DNA of 64,000 nt from Azolla caroliniana. Taxonomy: Eukaryota; Polypodiophyta. Positions 44,940-58,638 of this stretch are shown piece by piece (the first letter of the stretch is position 1; each line of letters opens with the position of its first letter). Location of the stretch: positions 5,456,001 through 5,520,000 of the forward strand of contig JBHGNT010000017.1 of the NCBI GenBank assembly GCA_043228905.1, written 5' to 3'. Position numbers and translations under genes: made by a program. The notes under the pieces are model-generated. The model was not told where the DNA came from. It was given only the letters and a program-made list of their open reading frames with translations, and searched no databases.

Positions 44940-45485
44940 GCGCAGGCACACTGTTTTACGTGTAAACCCTAAAACACGGAAAAACCACGGGAGAACAAAT
45001 CTTCACTATAATAGTGGGTATACAAGAGAAGGAAACCAGATTACAACCTCTGCACAACAAAGTATTCCCCTTAGGTTCAGGCAACAAGTACCTCTCTATC
45101 TGTGTCTGCACGCGAGCTCTCTCTCACGCCACTCTTCTTCTCTCTCACATTGTTCTACTCTACAGAAACTCTATTCTACATCTACATTTTTACACACTTT
45201 ATAAAGTTTTGCCTTAGAGGTATTTATACCTCAACACGGTATGGGCTATTTACAAATATGTCTGTTATTATTATTATCTAATAATAATACTTCGTTAATC
45301 AACCGATTGATCGACTAGTCAATTTGACTAGCCGACTTCTATGGCAACTGCCCATTCGGCCCGACTAGTCAATCTTGACTTCGACTTGCATCATCTATGC
45401 AATGTTGTCGACTCTCCATGTCTTTGGTTGTCAGCTCTCAGTCGAACTATCGGCTCCTCCCACATGAGGGACATATTCCTAACAA
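44940..45485 (-). repeat. Probable solo copia LTR, related to LTRs D and copia-1
   Basis: On the minus strand it begins TGTTAGGAATATGTCCCTCA at 45485. It contains GGCTATTTACAAATAT (plus strand, near 45245), a block shared with the copia-1 and D LTRs, a TATA-like CTTTATAAAG near 45197, and a CT/GA-rich leader-like region. The left end near 44940-44955 is not certain, and no target duplication was identified. No internal element sequence adjoins, hence solo LTR. Confidence 0.5.
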
Positions 45486-48400
45486 AAATGTGAGAATCCT
45501 AGATTGTGCATTCATGTAAACGAGGCCAAAGGTCAATTTTAGAGTTATTCTATATTTGATGGTGTTTCGGTATTGTTCCTTTAAAGTTTAATGTACCAAA
45601 CTCTTATTAAAAATCATAAGAGCTTAGCATTGCTAACAAGCATAGAATGTAAATTTGTCAAAGCAAATACTACCTTCTCAAAATCGTAGGCAATATTAGT
45701 TTACTATTAAAAAGTGGCGTAAGAGCATTGTTATTGTCATTTGCTCCACAATACCATGAATGAAAATGATGGTTAGAGGGCAACCTTAACGATACATTAT
45801 TTACTTGCAAAAGTAGAAGGGTGTAGTTTAAATTTACAACGTTGCCTTTTGTCTAAACTTTTGGGTTTAGTTCTCATGCACAAGGCTGATCTTGCATTTA
45901 TTATAAGAATTTTAGTTTGAGATTATGAACACTATTAGTTTGATCCCAAAACATTGACATTGAAATTTACTCCATTTGCAATGTTTGAGAATGATACCAT
46001 TGTCTCTGAAAAGGCAATATTAAATATGAGCTTGTTATGGCTAATATTTTAGACGTAAACTTTATGAACATGTTTTCATTAGAAAAGTGGCATATATCAC
46101 TGAAGCAACACCAAGGACACTTGACACCTTTCTATATATGTAATTTTTAAAACAATATTGGATATTCAAAAGTTTGTTACAATAGATATGTGAAGAAATA
46201 ATATGTAGATAGAAGACCTATAGCACAAATATCATAACACAATGGTTTTTTATATACACAACTTTTGCTTTCATTTTTTGAGCATTACGCTAAGTATTTG
46301 GGACACAATTCCATGGGGACGTGCTAGAAACATACTCCTTGTGTTGTGTGTTACAACGTAGTGTAACCATTTTTATGTGATCACTGATCACCAAAACAAA
46401 GACTTCACCTCCTTTAACATTTAAACAAGTAAAGTCTTTGAAAGGCAATTCCTTTGCACATGCCATAAATTACACTTTCCACTTTCTATTGACACATTAT
46501 GCTCTAAAAACATACGTAGTGTCCACTTACCTTTCAAAGATTTTAAAGTTTCAATGCACTTCCCATGTGAGCTTCCTCCTTTTTATTAACTTTCATTACG
46601 TGCTTTGTCCCTTAGAGCACCAGCAAGAGAAATAAACAAGGGTGAAGTAAAGAAGGTTGAATATTGACATTAGACGCAAAGCAAGATAAATCATATGCTT
46701 TCCATTCTTTTGGGAAATATTGTAGCCGATTAACCTTGAAGACACGGAAAGATAGATTACAAATATACCATGCCGCTTATGAGAACTTATCGAGAAGCAA
46801 TGATCCAAAGTTTGAAGATGAACACTTGAATATAGTTGTTGTCTACAATGCTTCACCCATAGGTGTTGTATAAGCTATATTGGTGTCCTTTGTTTGCATT
46901 AAGAATTGATGCTAATAATGAGAAACCCCAGGCATATAGTCTTATGTACTCTATGTGTGCACATGTTCATTCTAAGCTTTTTGAAGTTCCCAAACATTAT
47001 TGGCGTGGAAGACAATTATGGTTATACTTTAAACAATAGTTAAGTTGAAGAGGTTGTTAGATTGTCTTTGTGGCTTTTAAAATTCCATGATGAAATCCAT
47101 TAGAGAGATATTATTCCATTGTTTTTGTGTTAAGTATCTCATATCTTTTTTCATAGAGGCATACAATTGTTTTAGGAAACATGGTCTAAAACTTTAAAGT
47201 AGAGTTGTATTTCAATATGGAAGGGAGTAACTTGGTGTCGTTTTTGTAGAACTAGTTGAGGTTATTTGTATTAGAAAATTTTAGGCATTATAATTATGAT
47301 GTTTTGCTTTAAAAAGTAAATATTTTGATCAATTTCAGTTGTCTTGGATAAAAAGGGTTGTCAAATAATGAGTTCATCAATGACCTATATTCCTTGTTAA
47401 TTCATACTTAAGAGGCAATGCATCACCTTTGTGGCGTGCACATAATGTCTTGTTTGGTTGATACACTAATTAATGAGCTTGGAGAAAGTATGATAGTTTA
47501 CATAGGAATGACATTCATTCGTTCCTTTTGTCATGACATATTATTGGAAAATTGAGCACTTCCGGTATGATAAAGGCTTTGTATAGCACATATAACAACT
47601 GCATGCATTATGAAGAGTTGTCCTTTTTCAATTGCTTGACGTTACACATGGTGATGATGATGGGTTTCAATTATGAGAGTGTGAAGCATTCTTCAATTGA
47701 TTATGCTCTTTGCAATAAGATGACTTAGTACTTGATAGTACAACCATTTGCTAGCTAAATTTGGTGATTGGTTTTGACTCACAATTTGTATTCAATAGCT
47801 CAGTCAAAGGATAACGACATCACATATTTTGCTATTTGAAAATTTTGTTTGCACACCTAGACACTATATCTTGAAGTTAACATGTTATCCATGCATAAAC
47901 TACATCTACGCATACTATATGTCTAAGGGAACTAATACCTTCTCCACATGTCCTAGTTTTGGAAGGCAATAATTGTGAAGCATATTAGTCTGCTATATGT
48001 AGAGCGTAGAGTGGTCCCATCCTAACAAGGGACCCTAGGTGAAGCATTGTACTTTGTAGAGAATTTATACAACACATAGTACATTTCACATTGCACACTG
48101 TCTCGGCCCGATATCCAAGGAGAAGTTTGAAAAGCATGTGAATTCGATCAAACACGTTCCATTTTGATCTTACGACTTGACCTTCCCAAAACAACGCAAG
48201 TGTGAGTAGCATGATAGGTTCAGTGCAATGTGCACTATCACACGATTATTAGAGGCATTTCATTGACTAACGAACAATCTACATAATGTCCATAACCAAA
48301 CACTCATCATACTTTCCATCAAGAAGCTTTTTCTTTATAAAATGTATGACATATGTATGTGTGCCTTGCTCTCTTTCCATGTTCCTATTCGTAAAACATG

Positions 48401-48614
48401 GGCAAAAGGGCATAGTTCGTTGTGTAATCATTAGTTGTGGGTTTTCCGAGGCTTCACATGACCAAGCTTGATGCTGCCTTTTCTTTGACCAAGGGTATAA
48501 ATGAGATACCGTTTAAAAAGAAGATAAGAACTAGAGGGGTACAATCGATATATGTAAAAATGACTCCTTCTAACTAACATGGAAGGGAGGTGGGGAGCAA
48601 GAAGAAATAAAGAA
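45486..48614. other. AT-rich intergenic stretch
   Basis: No exon, RNA gene or clear element seen on either strand. Scattered short ORFs are frequent-stop background. Confidence 0.5.
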
Positions 48615-48950
48615 GTGAATGTATGCATGTATGCCATGTATGTATGTATGTATGTATGTATGTTGTATGTATGTCATGTGTGCCATGTATGTATTTAAGC
48701 CATGTACGTACGTATGCATGTGTGTATATAAGTGTATGCATGTGCATATGTTTGTTTGTCTAGTCTCTATGCATATCAATGTATGGCTGGATTTATAAGT
48801 AAGTGTATGTATGTACATATGTTTGTATGTCTATGCATATATATGTATAGATGGATGTATAATGTATGTATGTATGTATGTATGTATAATGTACGTACGT
48901 ACGTACGTAAGTAAGTAAGTATGTGTGTATGTACGTATGTACAAAATTGT
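48615..48950. repeat. Compound ATGT/ACGT tetranucleotide microsatellite
   Basis: Long imperfect runs of ATGT with variants. It ends in (ACGT) and (AAGT) blocks near 48890-48925. Located about 150-480 bases upstream of the galactosyltransferase ATG. Confidence 0.9.
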
Positions 48951-49091
48951 AAAATGTAAAGGTATCCCCCCTCTGCCTTGTCTCTTATTTTCCATACAAT
49001 TAATCTACATTAATCATATAGCTATACCTGACTCTTGATCAGGTGTAATTATTATATATATATATATGTTTGTTAGACAGATTACAGGTAT

Positions 49092-52000
49092 ATGATGGCT
49101 AATTGTCTGTTAAGAAGGGGTTATGAAGTGATTAGGCTTGGTCATCATCATCATCACCATCACCACAAGAATGATGGCTGTTGGGTATGGGGCAGCATTC
49201 TATGCAGCACTGTTTGCAGTAGCATTTTATGCATCCTAGTGGCCTTACCAATGCTCCTACTTACCCACAGGTGCCTGCCAATTCACAGATTTAACTTCAT
49301 AATATACATCATCATCATCATCATTATCATCATATTATTCTGATTAATATAAGTTGTTGCTGTTCCGTTTACATTAATAATCACTAAGCTACTTAATTAC
49401 TTCATTCATTCCTGTTTTTATGAATCCGTTGTAGGCCTCCTTTATACAAACTAGACACCACATTCACATTCACATCATCATCAGTTGCTCCATTATCATC
49501 ATGCTTCCACCTGCCCATACCTCAAGTACCTGCAGGTATTTACTAGTATTCTTTGCTTCCATGTTTTTGTAACCATATCTATTTATGTGCATGCATGTAT
49601 ATATGTGTACATATGTCCGGTATGTGCATGTTTCCATATTTTGTATTTGTATGTGTGTAATTTGGAGTGGATAGCATACTATGATGAATCTTGATGGAAA
49701 CTATCAGCTCCATGATTTCAAGTGCAGATAAAAGGCACGATCATGAGTTGGAACCATCACATAGTATCATCGCTCATCATGAAGCAAACCTTCAACCAGA
49801 GGGTTCTCCACATCCAGAAGCAGATAATTCTTACATGACCACTAGCAAGTTACTGTATAGCACTCCAAGAAGGAATGGCGATGAGCCCCCGAATCGACCC
49901 AAAGTGTTTGTCTTTGTCGGAATCATTACTGCATTTAGCAGCCGAAGACGCCGTGATTCCATTCGACAAACATGGATGCCAAGAGGTTCGATCATTACAT
50001 GCAATACACACTCACTCACACAGGATATGTCTTAGACAAAGATCTTCACTACCATTACCACATTGATAATTTAATCAGACCTAACATTTTCAGGGAACAT
50101 AAAAGTGGTGAGACCTTGTTGAAACTAGTACATAAATGGGAAAAATATGTCTATAACTTCTTAACTGGTATAAGAAATGTCAAAAAATCCAGTATTATGT
50201 TCTACGTGGCATAGAAATTTCGTGGAATTGTCTGATTTTAAATATATATATTGTGGTCCAATCAAAGATACGGAAAGCCACAGTTTTCATAATTGGCATT
50301 TGAAACATTACATGCATGTCGTTACTGCATATAGTTATTTCATCTTACATTAATTTATACTTGAAACACTGGAGGTTTTTAATTATTGAATCGAGTATAT
50401 TTTAAGCGTATCAGGTGAAAAGTTGACAAGATTGGAGAAGGAGAAGGGTATTGTTGTCAGATTTGTAATAGGCCATGGGTAAGACATAGAAACAATACTT
50501 TACATACATACATTTAAAAACTGTGTTTGCATACACTGCTTCAATTTATGGAAGTTTGCAATATGATCATAAGATGAATCTTATGCCTCATTTTCTGGTT
50601 TTGTTCTTATTATAAGATCAACCCATGATAGTATTTTGTGTGATATATTATAGTGGCACTCGTGGTGGTATTCTGGACCGAGCTATCGAAGCTGAAGACT
50701 CGCAACACCATGACTTTTTGAGATTGCAAGTGAGATTTGATTATAATGCTCATGGAATGCTTAATTCACAAGATTTCTTACAGGCTCACATTTTCTCCAC
50801 TTAATATATGATCTGATCTAAACATTCCCCCCCCCCCCCCCCCCCCACTTGTGTATGATTTCTAGACATCTCTAGGACTAGGACATGATGACTCATGTTT
50901 CCTAGTTCCCTGATTTTGACACATTTTCCCCATTCTCTACAACAAATCTAGAAATGTTCCTTTGCCATTTGCGAAGAAACTTACCGTGCTATTATTACAT
51001 ATGCTCAATGTGTTGGATACAAATTAATAATGCACTGGAGTAGCATTCCTTTTGGATCGATAATGAGGTTTGAATTTGCTCACTAATTATTAGATGATTG
51101 ACAGGCACATGGCGAAGGGTATCATGAATTATCAGCCAAAACAAAGATGTATTTCGCTACTGCCGTCTCCACATGGGATGCCGAGTATTATGTGAAAGTG
51201 GATGATGATGTGCATGTGAACTTGGGTGAGACAGATTAAAGAAAATCCACACATACATCTTATAACAAAGAGACGCATCTTATGATATATGTAATCATGT
51301 TGGATCATGATTGATATGGGATACATACATCATTGTAGGGGCTCTTGCCGCAACTCTAGCCCGACATCGAACCCGACCACGCATTTACATTGGTTGCATG
51401 AAATCTGGCCCTGTTCTTGCACAAAAGTAAGGTTCCATTTTATTTTTCTTTAATGTATACTGATGAATTGACGGAACTTATGTACAAAACTTAATGTTCA
51501 GTTGTGGATTCTTATTCATGGTGCTAATTTTTCTCCGACTCGAATTGGGGCTTTTAAATACTACAATACACAAATAAGAGGCAATACATCGCACACTGTG
51601 ATTTGCATTAAAATATCTTGCATTTACAGGGGAGTAAGATATCATGAGCCAGAGCACTGGAAATTTGGTGAACCCGGAAACAAATACTTCCGACATGCCA
51701 CTGGACAATTCTATGCCATTTCTCGTGACTTAGCGGTGTATATATCCAAAAACATGTCAGTTCTCGAAAGCCTCGCTGTTTAAAATCATGATAACTCCTG
51801 CTAATGGAAGATTTTGCTAGACTTATGTAACCTTCTTAACTACAGTGACATATTACACAAATATGCCAATGAAGATGTTTCACTAGGGGCATGGTTTATT
51901 GGCCTTGACGTCGACCACATTGATGACAGAAGAATGTGTTGTGGTACTCCTCCTGGTAAGCTCAGCAATTTCAATGTAGTACTCCAATTGAAGTTATGTC

Positions 52001-52295
52001 AGACCAGTTCAAAACCTTTGGGGTGCCATGACTCACGACATATATGATTTTTTAACATGATTTTCTTCTTAGAAGAGTATTACCCCATGTTCTCAATTAT
52101 AATTTGTTTGCAGATTGTGAATGGAAGTTGCAAGCAGGCAATGCATGTGTTGCATCATTTGATTGGTCATGTAGTGGGATTTGTAAATCTGTGGATAGAT
52201 TAAAGAGTATACATGAAAGATGCGGTGAAAGTCATGAATCGCGGGCACTATCGAATTCGAGTCACATTTTCGCTCATCGCCAATCCATGAGTTAA
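49092..52295 (+). CDS. GT31 beta-1,3-galactosyltransferase, ten exons, 434 aa
   Basis: Golgi type II glycosyltransferase that would add galactose from UDP-Gal in beta-1,3 linkage to glycans such as arabinogalactan proteins or N-glycans. Exons: 49092-49270, 49435-49535, 49728-49985, 50415-50478, 50654-50729, 51105-51225, 51339-51426, 51630-51755, 51846-51955 and 52114-52295, all with GT-AG ends and phases that sum to a closed frame. The N-terminus has a short basic tail with eight consecutive His, then a hydrophobic anchor (about residues 33-57). Family motifs: [39 protein letters not shown], the metal-binding [52 protein letters not shown] and CCGTPPDCEW. Start: the first of two adjacent ATGs (49092, 49095). 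The exon 3 donor (GTTCGA) is weak but phase-consistent. The substrate cannot be assigned from sequence. Confidence 0.92.
50827..50846. repeat. Poly(C) run of 20 in intron 5 of the GT31 gene
   Basis: Twenty consecutive C on the plus strand (G on the minus), 98 bases past the exon 5 donor. Confidence 0.9.
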
Positions 52296-54937
52296 CCACA
52301 AATTTGCATTCTCAAAAGCATGCAATAATGAATTTTTTCGTGGATTGAGATCTGCTCATGCCCTTTAGTATATTGAAGATGTGGGTTTAGTGTCATCAAG
52401 CTAATCACAATATCCCTCTAACATTCTTAGAAGCTTCAAATGAGTAAAATTATATTTGCTTGATCCATGTCCAACCTATTTATAAGGACTAGGATTTGAG
52501 TCTCTCATTACCTCGCATGGGTAATATACATGTATAATTTTTGACAAAAATGTATCAATTCCATCTGCATAATGATGAATCAATGTGCCATTATTAAATA
52601 TGGCATAATTTATATGGATTGCAAGAGGAATTAATTATGTTAATATTTCAATGCAATACCCATCTTGAATATAACCTTGGATGATTATCTTATCCATTGT
52701 CTTTTGCTTAGCCTTTATAGGTTGTATGTAAACAAAGATTGGTTTTTTCTCAAATTCAATTGACTCCTACATAGTATGCACCAATTTATATAAAACCTTA
52801 TTTTTTAGTCTTGCTTTTATTGTCTCATATGAACTTTTCCGGTAATTTAGTCTCTCTATTACATGTGCCTTGAGAGCCTTGGGATATCTGGTCCTAATAT
52901 GGGGAACCTTGCTCTTCTTGACAAACCAATATTGATCACATACTACAATGCAATGTTGCACCCAATCACCAATAATAGTAGTAATATCCATGTGCACACT
53001 AGTTGAAAGTGAAAAACCAAGCAAAGTTGTGGAAATGGATTGCATAAAATATTGTGAGGCAGCCATTGTTTATGCATTTGAATGTTGAAACTGTGCAACT
53101 AGTTCATCTTTCTTTAATCAAAGTTAAGAACTTTAACCATATTTAGATTCTTTTCTTAATGGTGGGAATTGTCAAATGAATTAGACATCAAACCTCTATC
53201 GTGCACTGAAGGAAATCTTTGAAGTTAATTAAGATTGAGATCTTCATTGGCTAAGATCTTGGGACAAGCGCATGACATCTCGTCTTTACTAATCATGATT
53301 TGATTGCTTACTTTGCCCAACATTCATATGCTTCTTGCATCACCCACAACATTATCCCAAGTTCATTGTATTACACGAGAATAGGTAGCTAAAGCACGTT
53401 GGGTCAACAAAAGGGGTTTTTAAATCCTTTTCTTACACGTATGAGGTTTAGGGTACACTTATCTTTATAAAAAGGCGAGATAAAATGGTTTTTTAAATAG
53501 GCCCATTAATGGACATGATATAGAATTTTTCAATATGTGAACCCCCAAGCTCCTCTTTGCCTCATATGTTGCCTTTGATGTAGGTGTTTCTAGTCAAAAG
53601 GATCCACTAATTGTGTTGAAAAGCCAAGTGACTTTTGCTGCCAATATACGTCATTACTTGACACCACATTGGAAAGAATACATTCAGCACCTAAATGCAT
53701 AAAAACTTTGCTTAAAGAAAAGTCTACATCATTACATGTGTGTTAGAAACTTGGCTTATAAGCATATAGATACGATTTAATTAATAACTGTGGATGTATG
53801 GCCTATCTCATAAAGAGTCATACTACTTATGTTCATGCCTATCATTTGTTGATACGGTAATCTTTATAGAGCATACTTTTATAAGCATTGCCTTACAATA
53901 GGTGATGCAACCATTTTTGAACTTGGGGGTCATGGAAATTGAATTTGTAAGACCATATTTTCATGATTTTCAACCCTTGAGTTGTGAACATTGAGTATGA
54001 ATTTGAACCTACAACTAAAAGGTTATAAAGCATAAACTTCGCACACAAATTTGCACTCATTTGGGTTGTATAACTAATGTAATGATTCACATGTGGGCAA
54101 TTCCATGTGTAGCTTTCATTTAACCTTTTAAAGAAAATCGGTTCCATGAAAATAAAATGAACATTAACATTCTCAACATCGTTGAATTGCATTAGATAAA
54201 GCTCTTGGTATTTGATAGTTTCTACTATCTAACAACTTTCTCGATGAAATCAAATCAAATGTTATTTTTTTCATTATAGGCATTAAGTTTCTTGTGGTGT
54301 CTATGCTTAGATGTAATTCAAGTTTTGTTTAATGCGGTTTGAATTATGCTCATTTTTCTTATTGTTATGAATGCTTTTATTTTATTTTCTAAGTACAAGA
54401 AGTAATTTGACAACTTCCATATGTCTTCATTAGGTTGAAATGCTCTCGTGAAATATACTCCCCATCAATGTGATCCTATGAGATCATTGATTGTACTTCA
54501 TGGTAGCCTTCATTAAATGCAGCGTATCTTAATTTAAATGGACAACACGAGGATGTAAAGGCAAATATTATACATAGTTAGCAATCAAAGGCTACAAAGA
54601 TAAGTGCGAAGTGACAAATTCAATGTTACATCTAGTATAACAAATCCTTTTGTTTTTAGCATCACAAATTCACTTTCCTAGGATATTAATAAATCTAGGT
54701 TTTTGAACAAAAAGGATTGGCACAAACATACTCTCTATATATGTATAATGTACTTATTTTATATATATATTGAATTAGTATGTAGTATGTACTAATCTCT
54801 CTTGTCTTGAATAGATAGATCTATAGGCTTTTCAACAAATTTCATTTAAGATTAGACTTTTTAACAAAGGCCGGTTTATTTGCCTTGGTTGGACTATACC
54901 CCAATTGTACACCATTCTATCAACAAAGGTCTTCATC

Positions 54938-54941
<4 letters not shown>

Positions 54942-54976
<35 letters not shown>
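54942..54976. repeat. (CT)n microsatellite
   Basis: About 35 bases of uninterrupted TC/CT. Confidence 0.9.
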
Positions 54977-54985
<9 letters not shown>

Positions 54986-57025
54986 CAATTTATATTAATT
55001 GCATGTAAAAACCATTGTTACTATTTCTTAGTCTTCTCTACCTACTGTATATAGGTAGAATGTAATATTTTTAAAGCCATTGAAAACTTAAACATGCATT
55101 TGAGGAAATGATCCCCACATGCTCCAATATACCTTTCAATCCCCTCCCCCCCTCTCTTTTCTTAAAAAGTTTCTCCAAGTCAAGAAACAAACATCATATA
55201 CCCTCCTACTTCTTCTAACGGAATCACTTCTCATTAAGATCATGGCCATGGAAAGTATTATTTAAACTTTAATACATGCTTAAGGCTCAAAAAATTTCCT
55301 TGCATTAACTTCCTAGAATCGCATAGGAAGCAAGCAAAACGATCTAAGAGACACATAAAAGCAAGATTTTGTGTTCTAGTTAGATGCAAGATGTGGAATT
55401 TTGGTTTGGAATTTGGGATCCAAGACATTTGTTTCACGATGTGTCATAGACTTCTTTGTGAATCATGCCTTTTCGCAACGCCAATATATCATGACATGAG
55501 AAAAATGTGGAGGCTCGCGCTTCACATATTAATGTTGCACCTAACAAAAAAACCATGTTCTTCACCGAACGGGGAAACCACACACATCAATACATGTTAT
55601 AGCCCATCCCGTTGTCTACCATCCAAACCATTGCTTCCATGCAACTTAGCTCACACGCACTACAATGTGAGACAAGGCGTTTGGGCACAAGTGATGAGAA
55701 TAATAAGTTATTCACACTTTGTCCTAAACAAGTATAATTGTCTAAGTATCACGCTTTTATACAATGCTCTACCTTTGATCACATCCGAGTTTTCCACACA
55801 TCTTCGACCAAACCTAATCTTTGCACAAGTTTCTCTCACAATCACTTACACATTCATTGTAAAGTTCTTGAACATCAGTTGTCACTACTCATTTTCACAT
55901 GTAGTATGTGAAAATGTTATATTTTTTTGTCTCATGGGTCATATTTCACCTTCAAAGACAATAATAAAATCCATCCACCCATAGATCCATCTCTCGTAAA
56001 ATCAGTAAATATTTTAAAATGATATGATATTGCCAAAAAGTGTAAACATCCCCAGTATTATTGTAATGATGCTATGGTGAGCCAAACTGTCAAAGGTCTT
56101 GTAAGACCAAGTGACATAAAAGTCGTTCCCCCAAGGACAACTTAGCTCCAAAAATTGTTAAATAGATTTTCCTTTCAATCGACAATATCCATTTGCTCGC
56201 TCAGTCACTCACCACACACGCACTTTGTGTGTAAATAATGCATTTCATTACGAAAGAAAACACCACCATGACTAACTTACAACAAACAACTATGAGGATC
56301 TAAATATTATGAACTTGATTTCGCCCTACACACCAATTCAAATGACAAATATGATGACTTGTGAACTTCGACAATAACTTCTCTTCATGGTTGAGATTCC
56401 ATTACTTTTATGAGACTGTTAATTGCCACAAAAGAAGTCCTTTTAACTTTGCAACATATTTCCTCGCCCCACCTTGTGAATATAAATAAAGGCATTTTGC
56501 ATAATCGTATTGAACCATATATTCCAATACCTCAAGAACTCAAAAAGCATTTTGAAATGGGGCATCACTCCATTGTTCTCCACCTATTGAATGGGGATAG
56601 TCTTACTCCAATCAAAGATATCCACACTAAATTGATACACCTCCAAACTACTCTAGCCATCGTCCATGAAAGAAATCAATGTATAATGCTCTAATTCCAT
56701 TGAACAAAGAGAAGTACATTCCACTAGCAATCTTTCCTTTGTTTAATGCATCCTCCATTGGTAAAGCTCCAATCATAACTCTCTAAATGAGTACCTTAGC
56801 TCGTAACATCAATTTGGTACTAACCTCCTGTGATCACATGAAACCACCAAGTGTTGGGCTTATGAAAACCCCATACCTTTATAAGTCTTTATTCCATTTG
56901 TTTATGTTTGCCAATAAACTCGTGATGAGCATCATAGTCGGTCTCCTATTTCCAACAAATGCCCAATCAAGTTCTTGAGATCCACCATCTAAATCAAGAT
57001 TTGGGTCATGCAATGATAATGATCC

Positions 57026-57145
57026 TTGCAACTTACCCCAAATAAAGTTATAACCTCTTGGAATACAAAACGTTGATCTTGTTGTTTGCAACTTATCCCA
57101 AATAAAGTTATAACCTCTTGGAATACAAATTGTTGATGTTATTGT
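57026..57145. repeat. 60-bp tandem duplication
   Basis: TTGCAACTTAYCCCAAATAA begins at 57026 and again at 57086. The units share AAAGTTATAACCTCTTGGAA and differ mainly at their ends. Confidence 0.85.
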
Positions 57146-57997
57146 TTTGAATGCCATTAATATTCACTGTGAAAACCAACATAGCATCCTCCATCATTAC
57201 CAAACCTAATCTAGCCATCTAATTAAGTTGAAGATTAAGAAGTTTTTTACCTTCCCACCCCAATAACATTGTCTTTGCCAAAACCTCTATTTGAAATGAA
57301 TTGGCACATTCCATTTATTTCGAAGGATGTCATCACACAAAATCTACATATAGCCTACTAAGATGTCAACAAATGATTACCTATCATAAACCTTTGTATG
57401 TTTGACATGCATTTTAGAATTAATGACATTCCAACAATTAGTTTCAACCTATGTGTTTCCAAGCTTAATTCCTATTTTTGCAATAAACTAGTCACCATTT
57501 CCATGCAAGGTTATACGAACTCAAACATAAACCAAATGAAGGTAAAGCGATTAGCTATCATATGCTCATATAAATTCAATATTGATGTTAGACTAAGATT
57601 CTTAGGAGTACAAACATGATCCCATGCTAACCATGATATTGTAATTTTCCCTTCCATAACAACATCCACATTTAGTGTGACACTATTTCAAGAACTTTCT
57701 TCAACATGGTAGTAAATGAAGACAATAACATACCGTAGGAACCAAAATCAATTGGACTACCTTTACTATGTATTAAAATGAAACGACCAGAATTGAGACC
57801 TCCAATACATAAACTTAATCTCCATTTGTTTAGATGCCCACTCTATAAGTTTCACATGTGACATTTCCACCATGATTAGATATCCAAGGTGATGGAAAAT
57901 CACACAGCAAGGCAGTAAAGGCATGATGCACAATCCTTCTTGACCACATGAACTCTAACACATCATGTTTTGTACATGAAGCGAGGACGCACCATGT

Positions 57998-58090
57998 TCC
58001 CTCCCTCCCTCCCTCCCTCCCTCTCTCTTACACACACACACACGCGCGCGCGCGCGCGCGAGCACTTGAGCACCGGTGCACCCCCCTCAC

Positions 58091-58128
<38 letters not shown>
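57998..58128. repeat. Compound microsatellite (CTCC)n-(CA)n-(CG)n ... (CA)n
   Basis: CTCC units to 58021, then CA, then about 18 bases of alternating CG (58043-58060), and a second CA run (about 58093-58128). It lies about 510-640 bases upstream of the antiporter start codon. Confidence 0.92.
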
Positions 58129-58129
<1 letters not shown>

Positions 58130-58367
58130 TCTATAGTTGATTCAAGTTACAGTCTCTGAAAGCAAAGTCATGCAATTTGGAAGAACGACGCAAAACGTTC
58201 GACTCTCAGTAGTGGCACAACCACAACCACAACCACATTGCATTAGTAGTAGGATCATATTGAGACGATCTGCAAACAAAGACCAGGACTGCATACATAG
58301 CAGACTCACACACATGAGGTTTAAAGATGGATATGATTCGATTAGAAGAAGAATTATATACATACAT

Positions 58368-58627
58368 ACTACTACTACTACTACTACTACAGTACACAAC
58401 ACCATACCATGTATGCTAATAATTTTTAGTGAATACTCCAAAAGGCAACAAAAAACCATGAATACATTACATACATAGTATAAATTGAAACACACACACA
58501 CACACACGTTCCTCGTTCTTTTTTTCTCTTCTCTTCACCATCTCTCTGTCTCTGTCTCTGTCTCTATTGAATTCGTAGAAGGAGCTGCTCCCAGAAGAAG
58601 AAGAAGAAGAAGAAGAAGAAGAAGAAG
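58368..58627 (+). promoter_or_regulatory. KEA promoter-proximal/5' UTR region with TAC, CA, CT and GAA repeats
   Basis: (TAC)n near 58368-58391, (CA)n near 58490-58507, CT/TCTG-rich 58525-58566, then (GAA)n 58593-58627 ending 11 bases before the ATG. CT/GA-rich leaders are common in plant 5' UTRs. The transcription start was not located. Confidence 0.5.
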
Positions 58628-58638
58628 GTTCGAGAGCC

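Larger units (their letters stand above)
52296..57997. other. AT-rich intergenic region between the GT31 and KEA genes
   Basis: No convincing gene. The longest frame is 55391-55984 (plus, 197 codons). It has Leu/Ser/His-rich composition, no motif I recognise and no supporting splice context, so I do not call it a gene. A minus frame at 53066-52767 is likewise unrecognised. It also holds a CT microsatellite and a 60-bp duplication (next two entries). Confidence 0.5.

Noticed and set aside
48615-48950. ORFs in the ATGT repeats on both strands
   Set aside because: Low-complexity Tyr/Met/Cys or Tyr/Ile/His translations of a tetranucleotide repeat.
55391-55984. 197-codon plus-strand ORF as a host gene
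   Set aside because: No motif, no splice or promoter context, and composition like translated AT-rich DNA. Noted in the intergenic entry only.
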